Source: Neoscytalidium dimidiatum (Eukaryota > Ascomycota > Dothideomycetes > Botryosphaeriales > Botryosphaeriaceae). Taken from it: 64,000 nucleotides of DNA. Shown piece by piece: positions 31,901 through 43,900 of the stretch (positions are counted from its first letter, which is position 1; every line of letters begins with the position of its first letter). Made by a program: the position numbers and the translations under genes. The notes under the pieces were generated by a model that was given only the letters and a program-made list of their open reading frames with translations, had not been told where the DNA came from and did not search any database. The stretch is taken from positions 806,001 through 870,000 of the forward strand of contig CM074706.1 in NCBI GenBank assembly GCA_037367355.1, in the 5' to 3' direction.

Positions 31901-33626
31901 TATCGAACGTGCGTCTTGAGGCGCGGCTTGAGGTGCGGCCGAACCTCACTTTGTTGATAGGCCTCCTCACTGGCAGCTATATCCCGGGGCTGTAGCGGAT
32001 GATTTTTTTTTTCTCTTCTCGAACTCTACAGCGCACTCCAAATACTCTCATGTCGAACGCTGCGTCTTTATCATTACAGCTCCCATCCTCGGAGTCGACA
32101 AGTCATGAAATAGAACAATGGGGATGAGATTAAGACCATATAAGGTGTTGTTGTCGGCCCACAAAACGGTTCCCGATTATATCTGGGTGAAAACTGGCCA
32201 GAAAGATCTTTCTGCACCGGGAAGGTGGTGATACAATTACGAAAACTAAACTCCTCCCCGGTGGACTGCTCATAAAGTTCAACAGAGACTTCAACCTCAC
32301 TGTCGGGAAGTAGGTGGAAATGATATATCTTAATTTCCTCCGGGAGCTAGATCTTTCAGAAAGCCATGGTTTATCCGACATCAGGACCTGAAATAGGAGC
32401 AAGTGCAATCACGTCCTGGAAACAGTGCCAGGGAAATACAAATGCCTCTAGTCCTTCACTCCACTGGGTCTTCAAGACTGCCTGTCTCAATCTATATGTT
32501 TGCAAAGCTGCGTAAGCTCGCCTTAATCGAATAGGATACAGCACAGAGACATATGGAGCGAACCTTGCCCAAACTTAGTTCCTGTAGGTTATTTCTACGG
32601 CTACATTTTCTCCCCAGTATGTCTCTCACAGTAGCACAGGTTCCAGCAATACATCGCAATCCACAGCATCGCATTCCAGAGACTCAGGCCCGAAGGACAC
32701 TTTGAATGGCTTCATAGCTTTTTGGTGGGCGAAGGCGAAATAGTGTACTGACAGCTTGACGTAAAGGAAGATTTCCGTTTGGAGCGGAGAGACAATCTCT
32801 ACAAATCCGCACCATCGGTACCCTGGCCGACATTCTGCCATTGTCTTAACGATAAGGTAGGCGCATTCTTGTCCGGCTCCTTATCACAACTTTCGGCCAA
32901 TCCAACTGCATGTGCGTTAGAGGAAGCGCTCTTGGCGGTAAGGATGCGAAAGGTTGAGTGCCAAGGGCGCAAGGTGAATTCCGTTCGTCGATTCAAGCTC
33001 TCGGCCTATAGATGCGGCTGTATTGTACTGTACTTCAGAGCGGGGTAAGGAGGAAAGCTCGCTGATTCGTGCCAAAGCGGCGAGGCTGCTGTGCTGCATA
33101 GACTCCCACTGCCTAACTGACACGTTCTCTCTCTCAACAAGATGATATGCACTGCTCATGCCTTGTTCATCTTTCTTGAGCTCCAGACGAAGCAGCCAAT
33201 CGTTCTTACGTCTGGAGCAGTGGCGTGGTCGATTAGTTGTTTCGAGTAAGCTCAGGGCGGAGGTGAAACTCGGGGGGTACAAACACGGGCGGGTCGTCTG
33301 CGCTCGACAATTACGGGCAAAGGTGCGCTCAACGCCAATGATGTGCGTGCCGGGGTTGGGAGAGGACGGATGTTTCTCGTGGGATGAAACAGCATCGGGT
33401 CAGATTCATTTATTTATAGTAGCCGGCACGTGAGAAAGGGAGGGAGGTGTAGCGATCAGCGCTAGCGGCAGGGCCCGCCCAGCGAGCCCGCGTTTCGGCG
33501 TGGAGCTTCGCTACCCACGTCACATCCGCTGCTCACACAAGCCTTCCGCGCGTAGAGTGCGCGACCCTGCGCCCTCCTCTCCTCCGTCCATGCCTCCCGC
33601 AAAGCTCCCAGAGCATCTCCCGCGAG
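28996..33626. other. 4.6 kb region without a supportable gene
   Basis: This is the longest gene-free stretch. Open frames on both strands (for example 29140-29622 +, 30406-30858 -, 31300-31836 -) are short, overlap one another and match no family I know. A T10 tract lies at 32003-32012. Possible contents are long non-coding RNA, regulatory DNA for the flanking genes or decayed sequence; none can be shown from the bases. Confidence 0.4.
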
Positions 33627-35047
33627 ATGGCCCATACACACCACCTGCCGCATCTGGGTCCGTCCATCGCCCCTGCTGACTATCCCCGCTCCGCGCGCTT
33701 CCCCGTGCTCGCCAGTCAAATGCCCGCTTTGCCTCGCGGCAGCGACGCCGTCGTCAAGTTCAGGACCGCCGCCAACCGCTCGCGGCTTCCCGAGCCTCTG
33801 CGCTTGTTCGCATACCTTCTCGAGGCCGATGCCGACGACTGGTCGTGGTATGACGAGGCCTACGGCGTCATCACGGCCACTGCGCCCGACAGCCGCCCCG
33901 CCCAGAGGTGGTTCGGCGAGACGCATTTCATCAGGACCGTGAACCTCATTACCGCCCTGGACCAGCTGGAGAAGGAAGACCCTGCAGGTGTGCATCATCC
34001 TGGATTTTGCTGTGACACGTGAACTGACTACAGCCGCTCCTTGAAGTTGGAGAGCTACCAATACACAAGGTGCTCATGCACTGTCTGCAAAGCCACCACC
34101 AGCTCCTCCTCTTGCATCCCGACGCAGAGCTGCAATACCATCCCGCGTTAGCCCATTGGGTCAAGACCGTCCTCTTGTGGGACGACTGCGAACCTGGCCT
34201 TCCAGTATCCAGCCTCCGTCAGACTGTTGTGCGCTACGTCAAGCAAATCCTCATCGAGTTGTCGCAATCGCACGAAGATGCCCCGGGAAAGATCCCAAGT
34301 CCCTCCGAGTTCCTGCTGAGCTTCGATGACGGGACTCCCGACCCCAAATTCAACGTTCAGAGCTATATCTCGGTGCTGGACAAGGAGGGAATACCCTGGC
34401 GATCCTGGTACAAGGATGTCCTCTCAAAGCACCTGCTGGCCTTTGGACTCGAGAGCGGGAAAGCCGATAGACCAGAAGATACAGGAGGGTTTGAGGAGTG
34501 GTGTGCCCTGAAGAAAGCGGCAGAGCCGGACGCATCTCCTCAAACCGGACCTCCTAATGCGTCTTCGAAGACCGAGGCGCAGCCTGCTCCCCCGATGAGG
34601 CTTGATGAGCCCTTGACTGCGGAGAAGATCGTCGAGCTGTCACAAAGTGAGCCTGACCAGGCTCAGCAACTTCTCGTGGGCTTACCCATAGACCTGGCTT
34701 CTATGGAGATTATCAATGGTGTATTCTTGTCGGGTAAGGCTAATTTGGACAACTCGGTGGTCGCCTGCAACTACATCCAACATGGCCTCCGCAAACTTGA
34801 AGACTCCTCCAGCGATGGAAGTACGGGGACGAACGACTCGGATGAGCCCTACTCACCCTCTCTCGACCCGGAAGAAAGGAAGCGAAAGGTGAAGCTGCTA
34901 GTTCTGTTCATCAGGAACCTGATTCGACGAGGATTGGTACCGGCCGACTCACTTCAGTACGACATCCAGGAGATCTGCGTTCGCTATGCACCGATAAAAG
35001 AGGTCCGCGATCTCAAACACTGGTTCCAGACGGGTGAGGAGCTGTGA
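33627..35047 (+). CDS. cnot11: CCR4-NOT subunit 11 (CNOT11)-like protein, DUF2363
   Basis: Two exons, with an ambiguous junction. Exon 1 runs from 33627 to about 33987-33989 and exon 2 from 34034 or 34047 to 35047, giving 458 or 453 aa. Option one pairs donor GTGCAT with acceptor CTACAG (44-nt intron). Option two pairs donor GTGTGC with acceptor TTGAAG (59 nt). Both preserve frame. The C-terminal about 130 residues fit the DUF2363/CNOT11 pattern: LTAEKIVELSQSEPDQAQQL, SMEIINGVFLSG, a short variable acidic loop, then VKLLVLFIRNLIRRGLVPAD and EICVRYAPIKEVRDL. The helical N-terminal part has LFAYLLEADADDWSWYDEAYG and a PSEFLLSFDD motif. In animals CNOT11 binds CNOT10 and the NOT1 N-terminus. The gene is absent from budding yeast. 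Assignment rests on pattern recognition only. Confidence 0.72.
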
Positions 35048-35501
35048 TCATCCATTGCTGCTTTCTCCACGCGCAGCCTTTCGGTCAACGATACCCCATG
35101 TTTCTCCTTGGACGCTTTCAGCGGCATTGGGCGGTGTTAATTCAGGCTTAGACTCGAGTTAAAAATGAATTCATTCGTAATTCGACATCTCAGCTTCTTT
35201 TTATCTGAGCTGTGCGAGCCATGATACAGAGATGTTCCGCTGCTTATTGCAACTGTCACCTGAAATAACATTGCTTCGAGCGAGTGAGTTTTCCGGACTT
35301 AATTTGACAGAGGCGTTGAGACATCCATTTTCAGATGGCTGCATCGACTTTCCACAGTAATATATGCGTACAATGTAAAACCGACCTCGAATCGCCTAAC
35401 CGTTCCAGTCTACGCATTCTTTCAAGACGAAGCTTTTTGTAGGTTACCTCCCGAGCCTCCCTTTCCCCTTAAGACCGAAGCATTTCCGCATTCAGAATAT
35501 T
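35048..35501. other. Convergent 3' region between CNOT11-like and AKR genes
   Basis: This 454-bp AT-richer stretch lies between two converging stops and should hold both 3' UTRs. No gene or notable repeat seen. Confidence 0.4.
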
Positions 35502-36713
35502 CTAACCAAACAGAGCCTTCCTGGTATCGTAGGTATACTTCAGATCCAAATGCCAGTAGTTCGGCGTCGTCGGCTTTGCCACCAACCATGCCTCATCGAG
35601 CGCCTTCACAACTTCTTCAGGCAGCGGACCCTTCTCGAACTCCTTCAGGTTCTGTTGCAGTTGCTCGAAGCTACTGACACCGATGATGACGCCATCGTTG
35701 CCACCATCCTTGATGTTCAAGGCCGAATGATGCGTCAGCCACCGGAAGGCTGTTTCAAGCATGGTCAGGTTGTGCTTCTTCACGACGGGCTCGATGATGC
35801 GGAGGGCCTCCCAGGTGCCGTCCTTGAAGTAGCGGGCGCGGTACATGCTCCCCATGCGGCCGACAGAATCGGAGAAACGACCTGACGTGGGGGCTTCGGA
35901 GGACTTGTATTTCCCGGAGAAGAGACCGCCGGCGATGGGGTTGTAAATCACGATATCGAGGCCGTAGCGGCGGCAGGCAGGGATGAGCTCAGCTTCGATG
36001 GACCGCGCTGGTGCTTGTCAGAGGGGCGCGCACTCGGCGCAGGAGTGGGATACTTACTGATAGCATTGTACATGCCCTGGTAGATGGTCGGGCGTACCCA
36101 GCCGTTGTACTTGCAGGTCAGGACGACCTCGGCGACCTCGAACGCTGTGAAGTTGCTCAGGCCCAGCTGGACGAACTTGCCTTGCTTGTGCAGCTTGTCG
36201 ACGGCCTCCAGCGTCTCGGCAAACGGCACGCTCCTGTCGGCAGCATGGAGATAGAAGATGTCGACGCTATCAGTCTGCAGCTCAGCCAAGCTCTTCTCAA
36301 CGCTCTCGGTAATGCGGGCTGCCTGGTGAGTGCCGGCCTCGTGGGGATAGCACTTGGTAGCCAGGGTCAGGCCCCGGTCTTTCCACTTGGCAGCGGCGGT
36401 CCAAGCTTCCTGCTTGCCTCCGACGTAGCTGCGGGCGGTGTCGATTTCATTGTAGCCCTGGGCTTGGAAGTAGTCGAGAGCCTTGTTGTACTCGTCCAGC
36501 GAGGTTACGCGCGCGCCGGTGGACTCATCAGGGCTGAGGTCAGACGGAAAGACGGATCAGCCAATGTTGATTTCTTTTCCGCAGTGATGTCACAAGGCGC
36601 GCGGGAGTGGCAGGTGGGAAAAATTGATCTAGCGTGGGATGTCGTGCTCACCCAAAGGTCATCAGCCCTAGGATCACGCGGGGCTTAGGGCGGGCGTTGG
36701 CGACGAGAGGCAT
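35502..36713 (-). CDS. AKR7-type aldo/keto reductase (aflatoxin-aldehyde-reductase-like)
   Basis: Three exons: 36713-36652, 36533-36058 and 36007-35502, giving 347 aa. The start MPLVANARPKPRVILGLMTFGP is typical of the AKR7 subfamily. The TIM-barrel active-site set is visible: Asp and Tyr in NEIDTARSYVGG, Lys in LATKCYPHEA, and His in DIFYLHAADR. The NADPH-binding C-terminal part has IIGVSSFEQLQQNL. The protein is cytosolic and expected to reduce reactive aldehydes or ketones; the natural substrate is unknown. It lies back to back with the transporter gene at 37275. The exon 2/3 junction gives YNAITRSIEAELIPACRRYG, matching the conserved barrel strand. All exon phases agree. Confidence 0.93.
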
Positions 36714-37274
36714 TGGTGCGGCTGCGTGCCTATCGGCGGTGGCTGGGACAGGCGGATCGGTGGGCGAGATAGCCGAGAGATATGCAGCAGCCCGGCGTTG
36801 CGGGCGAGGGAGAGGGGAATTATATAATGCGCAGCAAAGGTGGATTGCGTCGCAGCAGTGCCATATCGCGCTCATCAGCGGCGGGGGAAAGGCGTGGAGT
36901 TTAGCGGTAAATCCGCACAGCGGCCAGCGCATGGAGATCTTCCCTTGACTCGAGGCGACTGCCACGAGCCCGGCGCCAGGCACCATGGCCAGGCCGCTGC
37001 ATGCACCTGCGCGATACACGCTTCCCCGGCGACTGCCACAGATCTCGGCAGTCCGTACAAGGCCCGTCCGTGGTGATGCCGCCGCGCTGAGGTCAGTCGC
37101 GCGCCCGCCGGCCAACCAAGGGACCCGTGATCGGCGGCGGGAGAGACAGCCTCGGGCGCGCCGCCAAGCCTCGCCGCCATTCGTGCATCGTGGCCCGCCG
37201 CAGGTCACCTCTCTGTCACTCGATGCGCCTGTTTTCCCAGAAGAACCCTGATCATCCCCACGAACACCGCATGG
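36714..37274. promoter_or_regulatory. Divergent promoter of AKR and SLC35F-like genes
   Basis: This 561-bp GC-rich region lies between two divergent start codons. TATATAATGC at 36821-36830 is TATA-like for leftward or rightward transcription. The plus-strand leader ends in ATGGATGAATAA, a three-codon upstream frame overlapping the main start. Confidence 0.4.
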
Positions 37275-39169
37275 ATGAATAACTCTCCACCCCATTCCGC
37301 GCCCCAGAGAGACTCCGCCGCCGCCTCCTCCGCCGCCTCGCAGTTGCACCCTCACCACCATCGCTTGCGCCCTCAGCCACACCAGCTCCCGACCGACTCC
37401 TCTCCGTCCCTGGGCTCGTCGCCCGTCGTCCTCTCATCACGGCAGCCCTCAAGATCCCCCTCACCGTTCGTGTCTATTACCTCTGGGGTAGTCCAGCCTC
37501 CACCGCCGCCCGCTCGCCCTGCCTCTGGAAAGGAGAAGCAGCCGGAAGAAGGGGTTGAGCCCGAGAGCGACCTCGAATTCGAGGACTGGGAACTAGGCAG
37601 CCGCAACGGCGACGACGGCCGCCTTCGCAACAGCAGAGACTCGATCGCCGACGACGACATGCCTTCAGACCTGAGGCCGCCCTTCCACCGGCCCTCCGAG
37701 GGCCGCTCCCACATGCCCTTGCTGGGCAATAAGCGCGACAGTGACCGTCGGAGCTACGACTCGCCCACGCTCCGTCCGCAGACGGGCGCCCGTCGTCGCA
37801 CTTTTCACGAACGGGACCCGGACCTGGAGGCCAAGACGGCCACCCGCAAGCGCTACACATATGCTGCCGCTTTTCTGGTGCTGAGCTTGATCAGCTTCGC
37901 CGTCCAGACCGAGACAGCTGTCTACATCCAGCACCACTTAGGATGGAACAAGGCGTATACAATGCTGTAAGTACCTTTGACCCCACAAACTGTATTCGCT
38001 CCCCACAATGAATCTTCCAGAAGAGCCAATGATGCTAACCCCGGTTACCTGCCCTTGCAGATACCTGACGCACGGCTCCTGGTCCCTGCTCTGGCCTGCC
38101 CAACTGCTCATTCTCCGCCTCCAGAAATGGAATCAGCCGTGGCCAGCCTTTTGGAGGCGCCACGTGCAGATTCTTCGCAGCACCGCGCAAATGGTCGAGC
38201 ACAAGACGCTGCGCCCGACCGGTCGCCAGGCTTCGCACTCGCCGGTTCCGTACATGCTGAAGATGACAGCTTTCGTGACGTGTGCGTTGACCGTTGCCGG
38301 CGGTAGCTGGTACGTGGCCGTGGACCTGACCACCGCAAGCGACCTGACGGCGATCTACAATTGCTCCGCCTTCTTCGCCTACGCGTTCAGCATTCCACTT
38401 CTCCACGAGAAAGTGCGGGCTTCCAAAATTATCGCCGTTGCCATTGCCATCGCCGGCGTCCTGGTCGTCGCGTATGGTGACCAGAAGCCTGGAAAGCATG
38501 GAAGCAAGTCGGGCGGTGGCGCCGGCGGTGACAAGTCTCCCGACGCCTCCGAGGCCAGCAACCGTGCTTTGGGCAACATCATCATTGGCATTGGAAGTGT
38601 GCTATATGGCTTCTACGAGGTCCTCTACAAGAAGCTGGCTTGCCCGCCGGACGGCTGCAGTCCTGGTCGCGGCATGATTTTTGCCAACACGTTTGGCAGC
38701 TTGATCGGTTGCTTCACGCTCTTCGTCTTGTGGATCCCGATTCCTATCCTGCACTTCACCGGCATAGAGACTTTCGCTATACCCACCGGCGAGGCCGCGT
38801 GGATGTTGTTGATTAGCGTACTGGCCAACGCAAGTGAGTATTCCCCGACACGGACTTTCGCGGCCTGTTGCTGATGAATTTTGACTAGCTTTCTCCGGCT
38901 CCTTCCTCGTCTTGATCAGTCTGACATCGCCGGTCCTCTCGTCCGTTGCCGCGCTGTTGACCATCTTCATCGTCGCAATCATCGATCAGCTCCTGCCACC
39001 GCCGCTCAACTCCCCGCTCAGTTTTGCTGCAATTATCGGTGGTTGCCTGATCATTGGTGCTTTCCTCATGCTCTCCTGGGATACATACAAGGAGATGGAT
39101 GAGGAAAGACGGAAGAAACTCGAGGAAGATGTCAGCGATTCCGACGTTGACAGCAGGATGGGTGACTGA
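37275..39169 (+). CDS. Drug/metabolite transporter, YML018C/SLC35F5-like
   Basis: Three exons: 37275-37966, 38061-38833 and 38889-39169, giving 581 aa. The first about 200 residues are a hydrophilic Ser/Pro/Arg/Asp cytosolic extension. Ten hydrophobic segments follow. The first begins AAFLVLSLISFAVQTETAVY, and the conserved element FVTCALTVAGGSWYVAVDLT lies mid-protein. The EamA-type repeat has TASDLTAIYNCSAFFAYAFS and FSGSFLVLISLTSPVLSSVA. A Gly/Lys-rich loop (about residues 385-405) separates the repeats. The acidic tail ends SDVDSRMGD. Relatives in yeast are vacuolar-membrane proteins of unknown cargo. Splice sites are GTAAGT...TGCAG and GTGAGT...ACTAG; both restore conserved helices. Confidence 0.9.
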
Positions 39170-40929
39170 GAAGCAGTCACTGATGACCGGGTGGATCCAG
39201 ATGATATATTATTCGATCCACCAGTGGTCTGGCTTTCCTTTTTCAGAACCCCCATTTTAGATGGCCATGGGGCGGCTCTTTGACTTTCTGCCCGCTCTTC
39301 CATGTCCTTCCGCATGGCGTTATCTGTTTTTTGACTGTGCATACTCTGGATACATTCACCTTTCCCCTGATTCCACATCTCTTCGTCACCAGTATTCATC
39401 GCCTTTTTCTTCCCTCCGGGGGGGTTTTTTTTTTTCAAAGATTTTCCAAAGAAACTGTCCTGTGGACGGTGAATGATGAACGAACAAGCAAAGGGAGAGC
39501 CCTCAAGTACGGAAATATGGGATGTGACGGAATGTACTGCTGCAGCAAGCTTGTTTTCTGAGAACTGTTGGGTCAGATTAGGAAGAGGGGGTCAACGCGG
39601 AGCGACGTAGCTCGCTCTGAGCATTTGCATTTCCACCTGCTCGGGATGTGGGGCGATGGTGGCGGGCGTTTTTGCTGGGCCTTTCTTTTGGGTTGGGAGC
39701 CGTTGGTGTGGGTAGGGTACTTACATGCACCACCTGGTTCCTCTTTGATGTTTTTTTTTTTTTTTTCCTTTTTCATTCCTCGATGCAGTGCGTGAAGTAT
39801 CAGTGAGGCACCATGTGTCCGATCGACAATGTCCATCGCTTTCGCAGGTATACTGGATGCAATTCACGAGCCAATGGTAGGCCAAGGTATTCAAGGGGTA
39901 GTTGGTGGCTCTGTGGATTTTATTCTCATTGGTCAGTCGTAGGAGACCTGTTGAAACAAGGAACACCAAGCGTTCGCTAACGTAAATTTAGAAGCACTGC
40001 CCATCGCTTTGTTGCTCCTGCATAGAACGTGAAACCAGTACACACATGGTGTAAGACGCTCGTTCAGTCGCGAGAGTAACTCGTCTGCATTTATCTGGAC
40101 CACCGTTCAAGTCTTTGTGCGATGTCCAGTGGTGTTACAGGAAATGAAGAGAAATAGAAAGAGTGAACTTGACAGGATGGCACTGATCCGGGAAATGATT
40201 GCAGTATTGGCGGGGGAGGAACGTCTCGCTCTTGAAGGCTTAAGCCCAGGACCAGAAATAGCGAGAGCGGAGATACAGATGCCGGGATGAGGATGCGGAT
40301 CCTCCGTAGCGGAACCCTGTTTTCCTTGCTTTGAGCGCCACCAAATTGCAAAAGTCGGCCGGGCGGTGGAGCGTCGTACAGTAGGATCCGGGAGAGCTAA
40401 GGATACCGCATCGATGAAACGGACGCGGCTCCCGAAGTGCAAATGTCAGGCAAGTTGAACTTTCCCCGGCGCCTTGGCGCACATCAGACCAATCACCTGC
40501 CCCCACTCCCTGTCTGGTCTACGGGCCTTTCCACTTACGCGAACTATGCCATCATCCAGCCTCAAGTCATGGATATTGCTTCACAGGCGCCTGACAGCCT
40601 CGCTTCACATGCGATACTACGTTGATGCCCAGCTCTTTTCCCAGAAGAGCATGACCTTTGCTCATCCTTCGAAGAAGATCTGCGTTGAAGCGCCGGTGTC
40701 ATTGTAAGACAATAATAGGAATGTGGCGTAAACTTGTGCATGGTATATTGTACAGCATTGTGGGGTCCAAAAACCATGACCAGCTACTCGCCCGGTGCCT
40801 GATATGGTTGCGGGCCTCCACCTCTGCTGTTACTGCCTAGCACGGTCGTCTGCTCCAGCCCGACATCGTCCTAAAAATTCTGTGCTCTACGCGGAGGAGG
40901 ATTGATTCCGAACTTTCCTTTTCGATATC
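39170..40929. other. 1.76 kb intergenic region with homopolymer T tracts
   Basis: It contains a T11 run at 39425-39435 and a T16 run at 39751-39766. The left part is presumably the transporter 3' UTR and the right part the DUF3433 gene promoter. Short frames have no family resemblance. Confidence 0.45.
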
Positions 40930-43900
40930 ATGAATTTCCGCGGCGAGACTCATTCCTTCGCGCAGCACGGGACCCCGTCTGTCTCTTCTACGACAGCCGC
41001 CTCAGTCCGTAGGAGCGAGAGTGGACGACGCAAACATGCAGTGCAAGATCATACGTCCGACCGCTCTCTGCCTTCATCTTTTCCGAAAGAGGGTTCAGGC
41101 AAGGATGAATCTGCGAACGCGCGCTCGACGCTCCTTCTTTGGAAAGCACTTTCGCTCCGTCGCCCTGTTCTCCTCGGATTTACTGGACTCTTCATTCTCA
41201 TGATCATCAGCTTAGAGATCATGTATTTTTTCTCGAGGCGCGACGATGGCCTGGCGACAGTGGCGCAAAAGGAACACTACCTATGGACCTACGGACCTAC
41301 TTTCAGTGAGTTTGTCTCACACGGTCCTTACCAGCAGTGCTAACCATAGGACAGTCCTGACTATCGTCGCCGCCCTCTGGTCGCAGGCAGAATTCCAGAC
41401 AAAGCAGACAATGCCATGGGTGGAGATGAAGCATGGACAGGCTAAGGCAGAAAAGAGCATGCTTCTCAATTACACCACCGCGCCTACTCACGAGGCCATT
41501 TATACATCGTTGAAGCTGGGGCATTATTCGGTCACCCTGGCTATCTCGGGAACATTGATCCTGAGACTCTTGATCATCGCATCTACTGGTCTCCTCAGCC
41601 TGGAATATCGCGATATGGAGCGGCCGGGATCATTCGCAGTCCTGGATACTTTCGACTTCATGAGAAATAATGGGACGCCGGCGATGATGGCGGGGCCGAG
41701 GTATTGGGCGATACACGAGTTCAACTCTACGTATCCTGCAGGCACGACAGAGGAGTTTTCTACACAATCCTTCGCTCCGTTGGAGCAAGGTACGTCTGGC
41801 TTACTGTCGTGCAAACCAGCCACTGACGTGCGACAGTGGCGAACGGCACGGTAGCCACCGAGTTGGACGTATTCTCTGCCGAGCTCGACTGCGAACCTTT
41901 AGAGTGGGAGTACTCTCCTTCTTTCAATCAGACAAAGATCGACATTCCGCCGGAATACTACAACCAGACACTTCCGATCTCGGCGTTTCCGCCTGCTTGT
42001 GCCAAAACGGATCTCACGTCTGCTTCTTGCTCCGTGAGAGACTTCTGCTTCGCGATCGATCAGATCGACCTGGGGTCCACACAGGAAAGAGTCTACGGTG
42101 TCGACTGCTCGAACGGAACTGAAATAGAGGAACCGCACCGAATACTCATCTACTATGGAGAAATGGGGGCCGCGGTTCGAGACGAAGAAGGTCTGCGTAC
42201 TCTGGGGCCTCCTCACATCGACTATTTGGTCGGTATTATATGCAAACCGAAGTATACGATGTCTCGCCGCCGCGTCAGCAACTCGACGCAAGTCTCCGAC
42301 ACGAACAAACTGGTCGGGGTGTCCAGAAGCGCGAACGGATCGCTGCCGCTGGGAGCGGCTACGGCGGACATCACGGCAAGCATGATCCAGTCCATGAACG
42401 GGGAATTCGTTGCATTGGCGGACGGTAACGAAGCGATCGGGGGCCCGATTACGCTTTGGTTCAGCCTTCTCAGCGCTGCCGATCCGCAGACTCCTTACGA
42501 CGCTTTCAACGAGACAGGTCTGATAGGAAACGTCTCGCAGAGGGCTTTCCCCGCTTTTGCACAACAGTGGGCCAAGAGCGCGAAGATGGCGCCCGCCAAC
42601 CAGACAGTGTCAGGTACGATCACGGAGACCAAGGAAAGGCTTTGCGTCCAGGAGCTCGCTCTTCGGCTTATGGAAGGATTCCTCGCGGTCCTCATTCTGG
42701 CGAGCGCGGCGTTAAGTTTCTCACATTACCTCACTGGTGAGGATAGCCCTGAATCATTGCTCTCCAACGCTTTGATGTTGGCACGGAGCCCGGGGCTCGA
42801 AGGAGTCTTGGGTGGCGCAGGCGTCCTGCCAGAGAAAGAACTCAAAAACACGATACAAGACCGCAACTTCTGGACTCCTGGGATGCAGAGTGTCACAAGG
42901 AGCGGTATCGTTGTCGATCCGTCAGATGCGCCCAAGACCGAAGCATCTGCCCCACAACCTTCCATGTGGCAGCCGATGACCAGTACGTGGGCATTTCGCA
43001 TTCCCACGATAGCCACACCCATACTTTTGGTCATAGCCCTGGAGGTTCTGTATCAGTACTCGTCACGCCATAACGGCATCGCAGACGTGTCCACGGATGA
43101 CTACACGAAGTATGCGTGGGTGTTCGTCCCGTCCCTTACTCTGTCCCTCGTTGCCCTTACCTTCAGCATGCTTGATTTCTCGGCAAGGCTTATGCATCCG
43201 TACCAAGAACTTTGGAGAGGAGGCGCATCCGTAAAGACGCTCATTTTCGAGCCGCTGGGAAAGCCTACCCTCGTTGCTCTGTTCCAGACGTTTAGACAGC
43301 AGAAGTTCGCCCTTTTCGCCATCCTGCTCACATCCATCATCGGGCCCATCCTCACGATTGTCACAAGCGGGCTCTATGCAGCGGAGCCCGTGCCACTGAG
43401 CCGCGTGGTGCCGGTCCTGCTGAACGACTGGTACGATTTCTCGGCAGACCGGCGGGACCTCAAGACGGAAATGCGCATCTCGGTCTCCAGCCAGGACGTC
43501 ACCATCGCGGACCTCATCGCCTTCGACAACGTCTCGTTCCCGCAATGGACGTACGACGAACTGGCCTTCCCGACCTTCCACATCGACGCCGACGCCGTCG
43601 CCGACTTCGCGACCAACACGTCCGACGCCATCCCCCTCACGGCGCGCCTTCCCGCCGTCCGCGCCAACATGAACTGCACGCTCAACCGCTTCCTCCGCGA
43701 CGTCAACATCACGTGGAGCTCGGACGGGGTGCTGGAGGAGCCGCTGATGGGCACGGTCGAGCCGGCGTACCCGCCGGGCTGCAGCCGGCCGCGGACGTCC
43801 ACCAACGGCAGCACCACGCGCTCGGGCGTCTTCTTCCCGCGGCTGATCCAGGACGACCCCAGCGACGGCTTCTTCGCGTACGTGGCGCAGGACCTGGAGA

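Noticed and set aside
33462..34061. 199-codon minus-strand frame over the CNOT11-like 5' end
   Set aside because: Overlaps the better-supported plus-strand gene and has no recognisable product.
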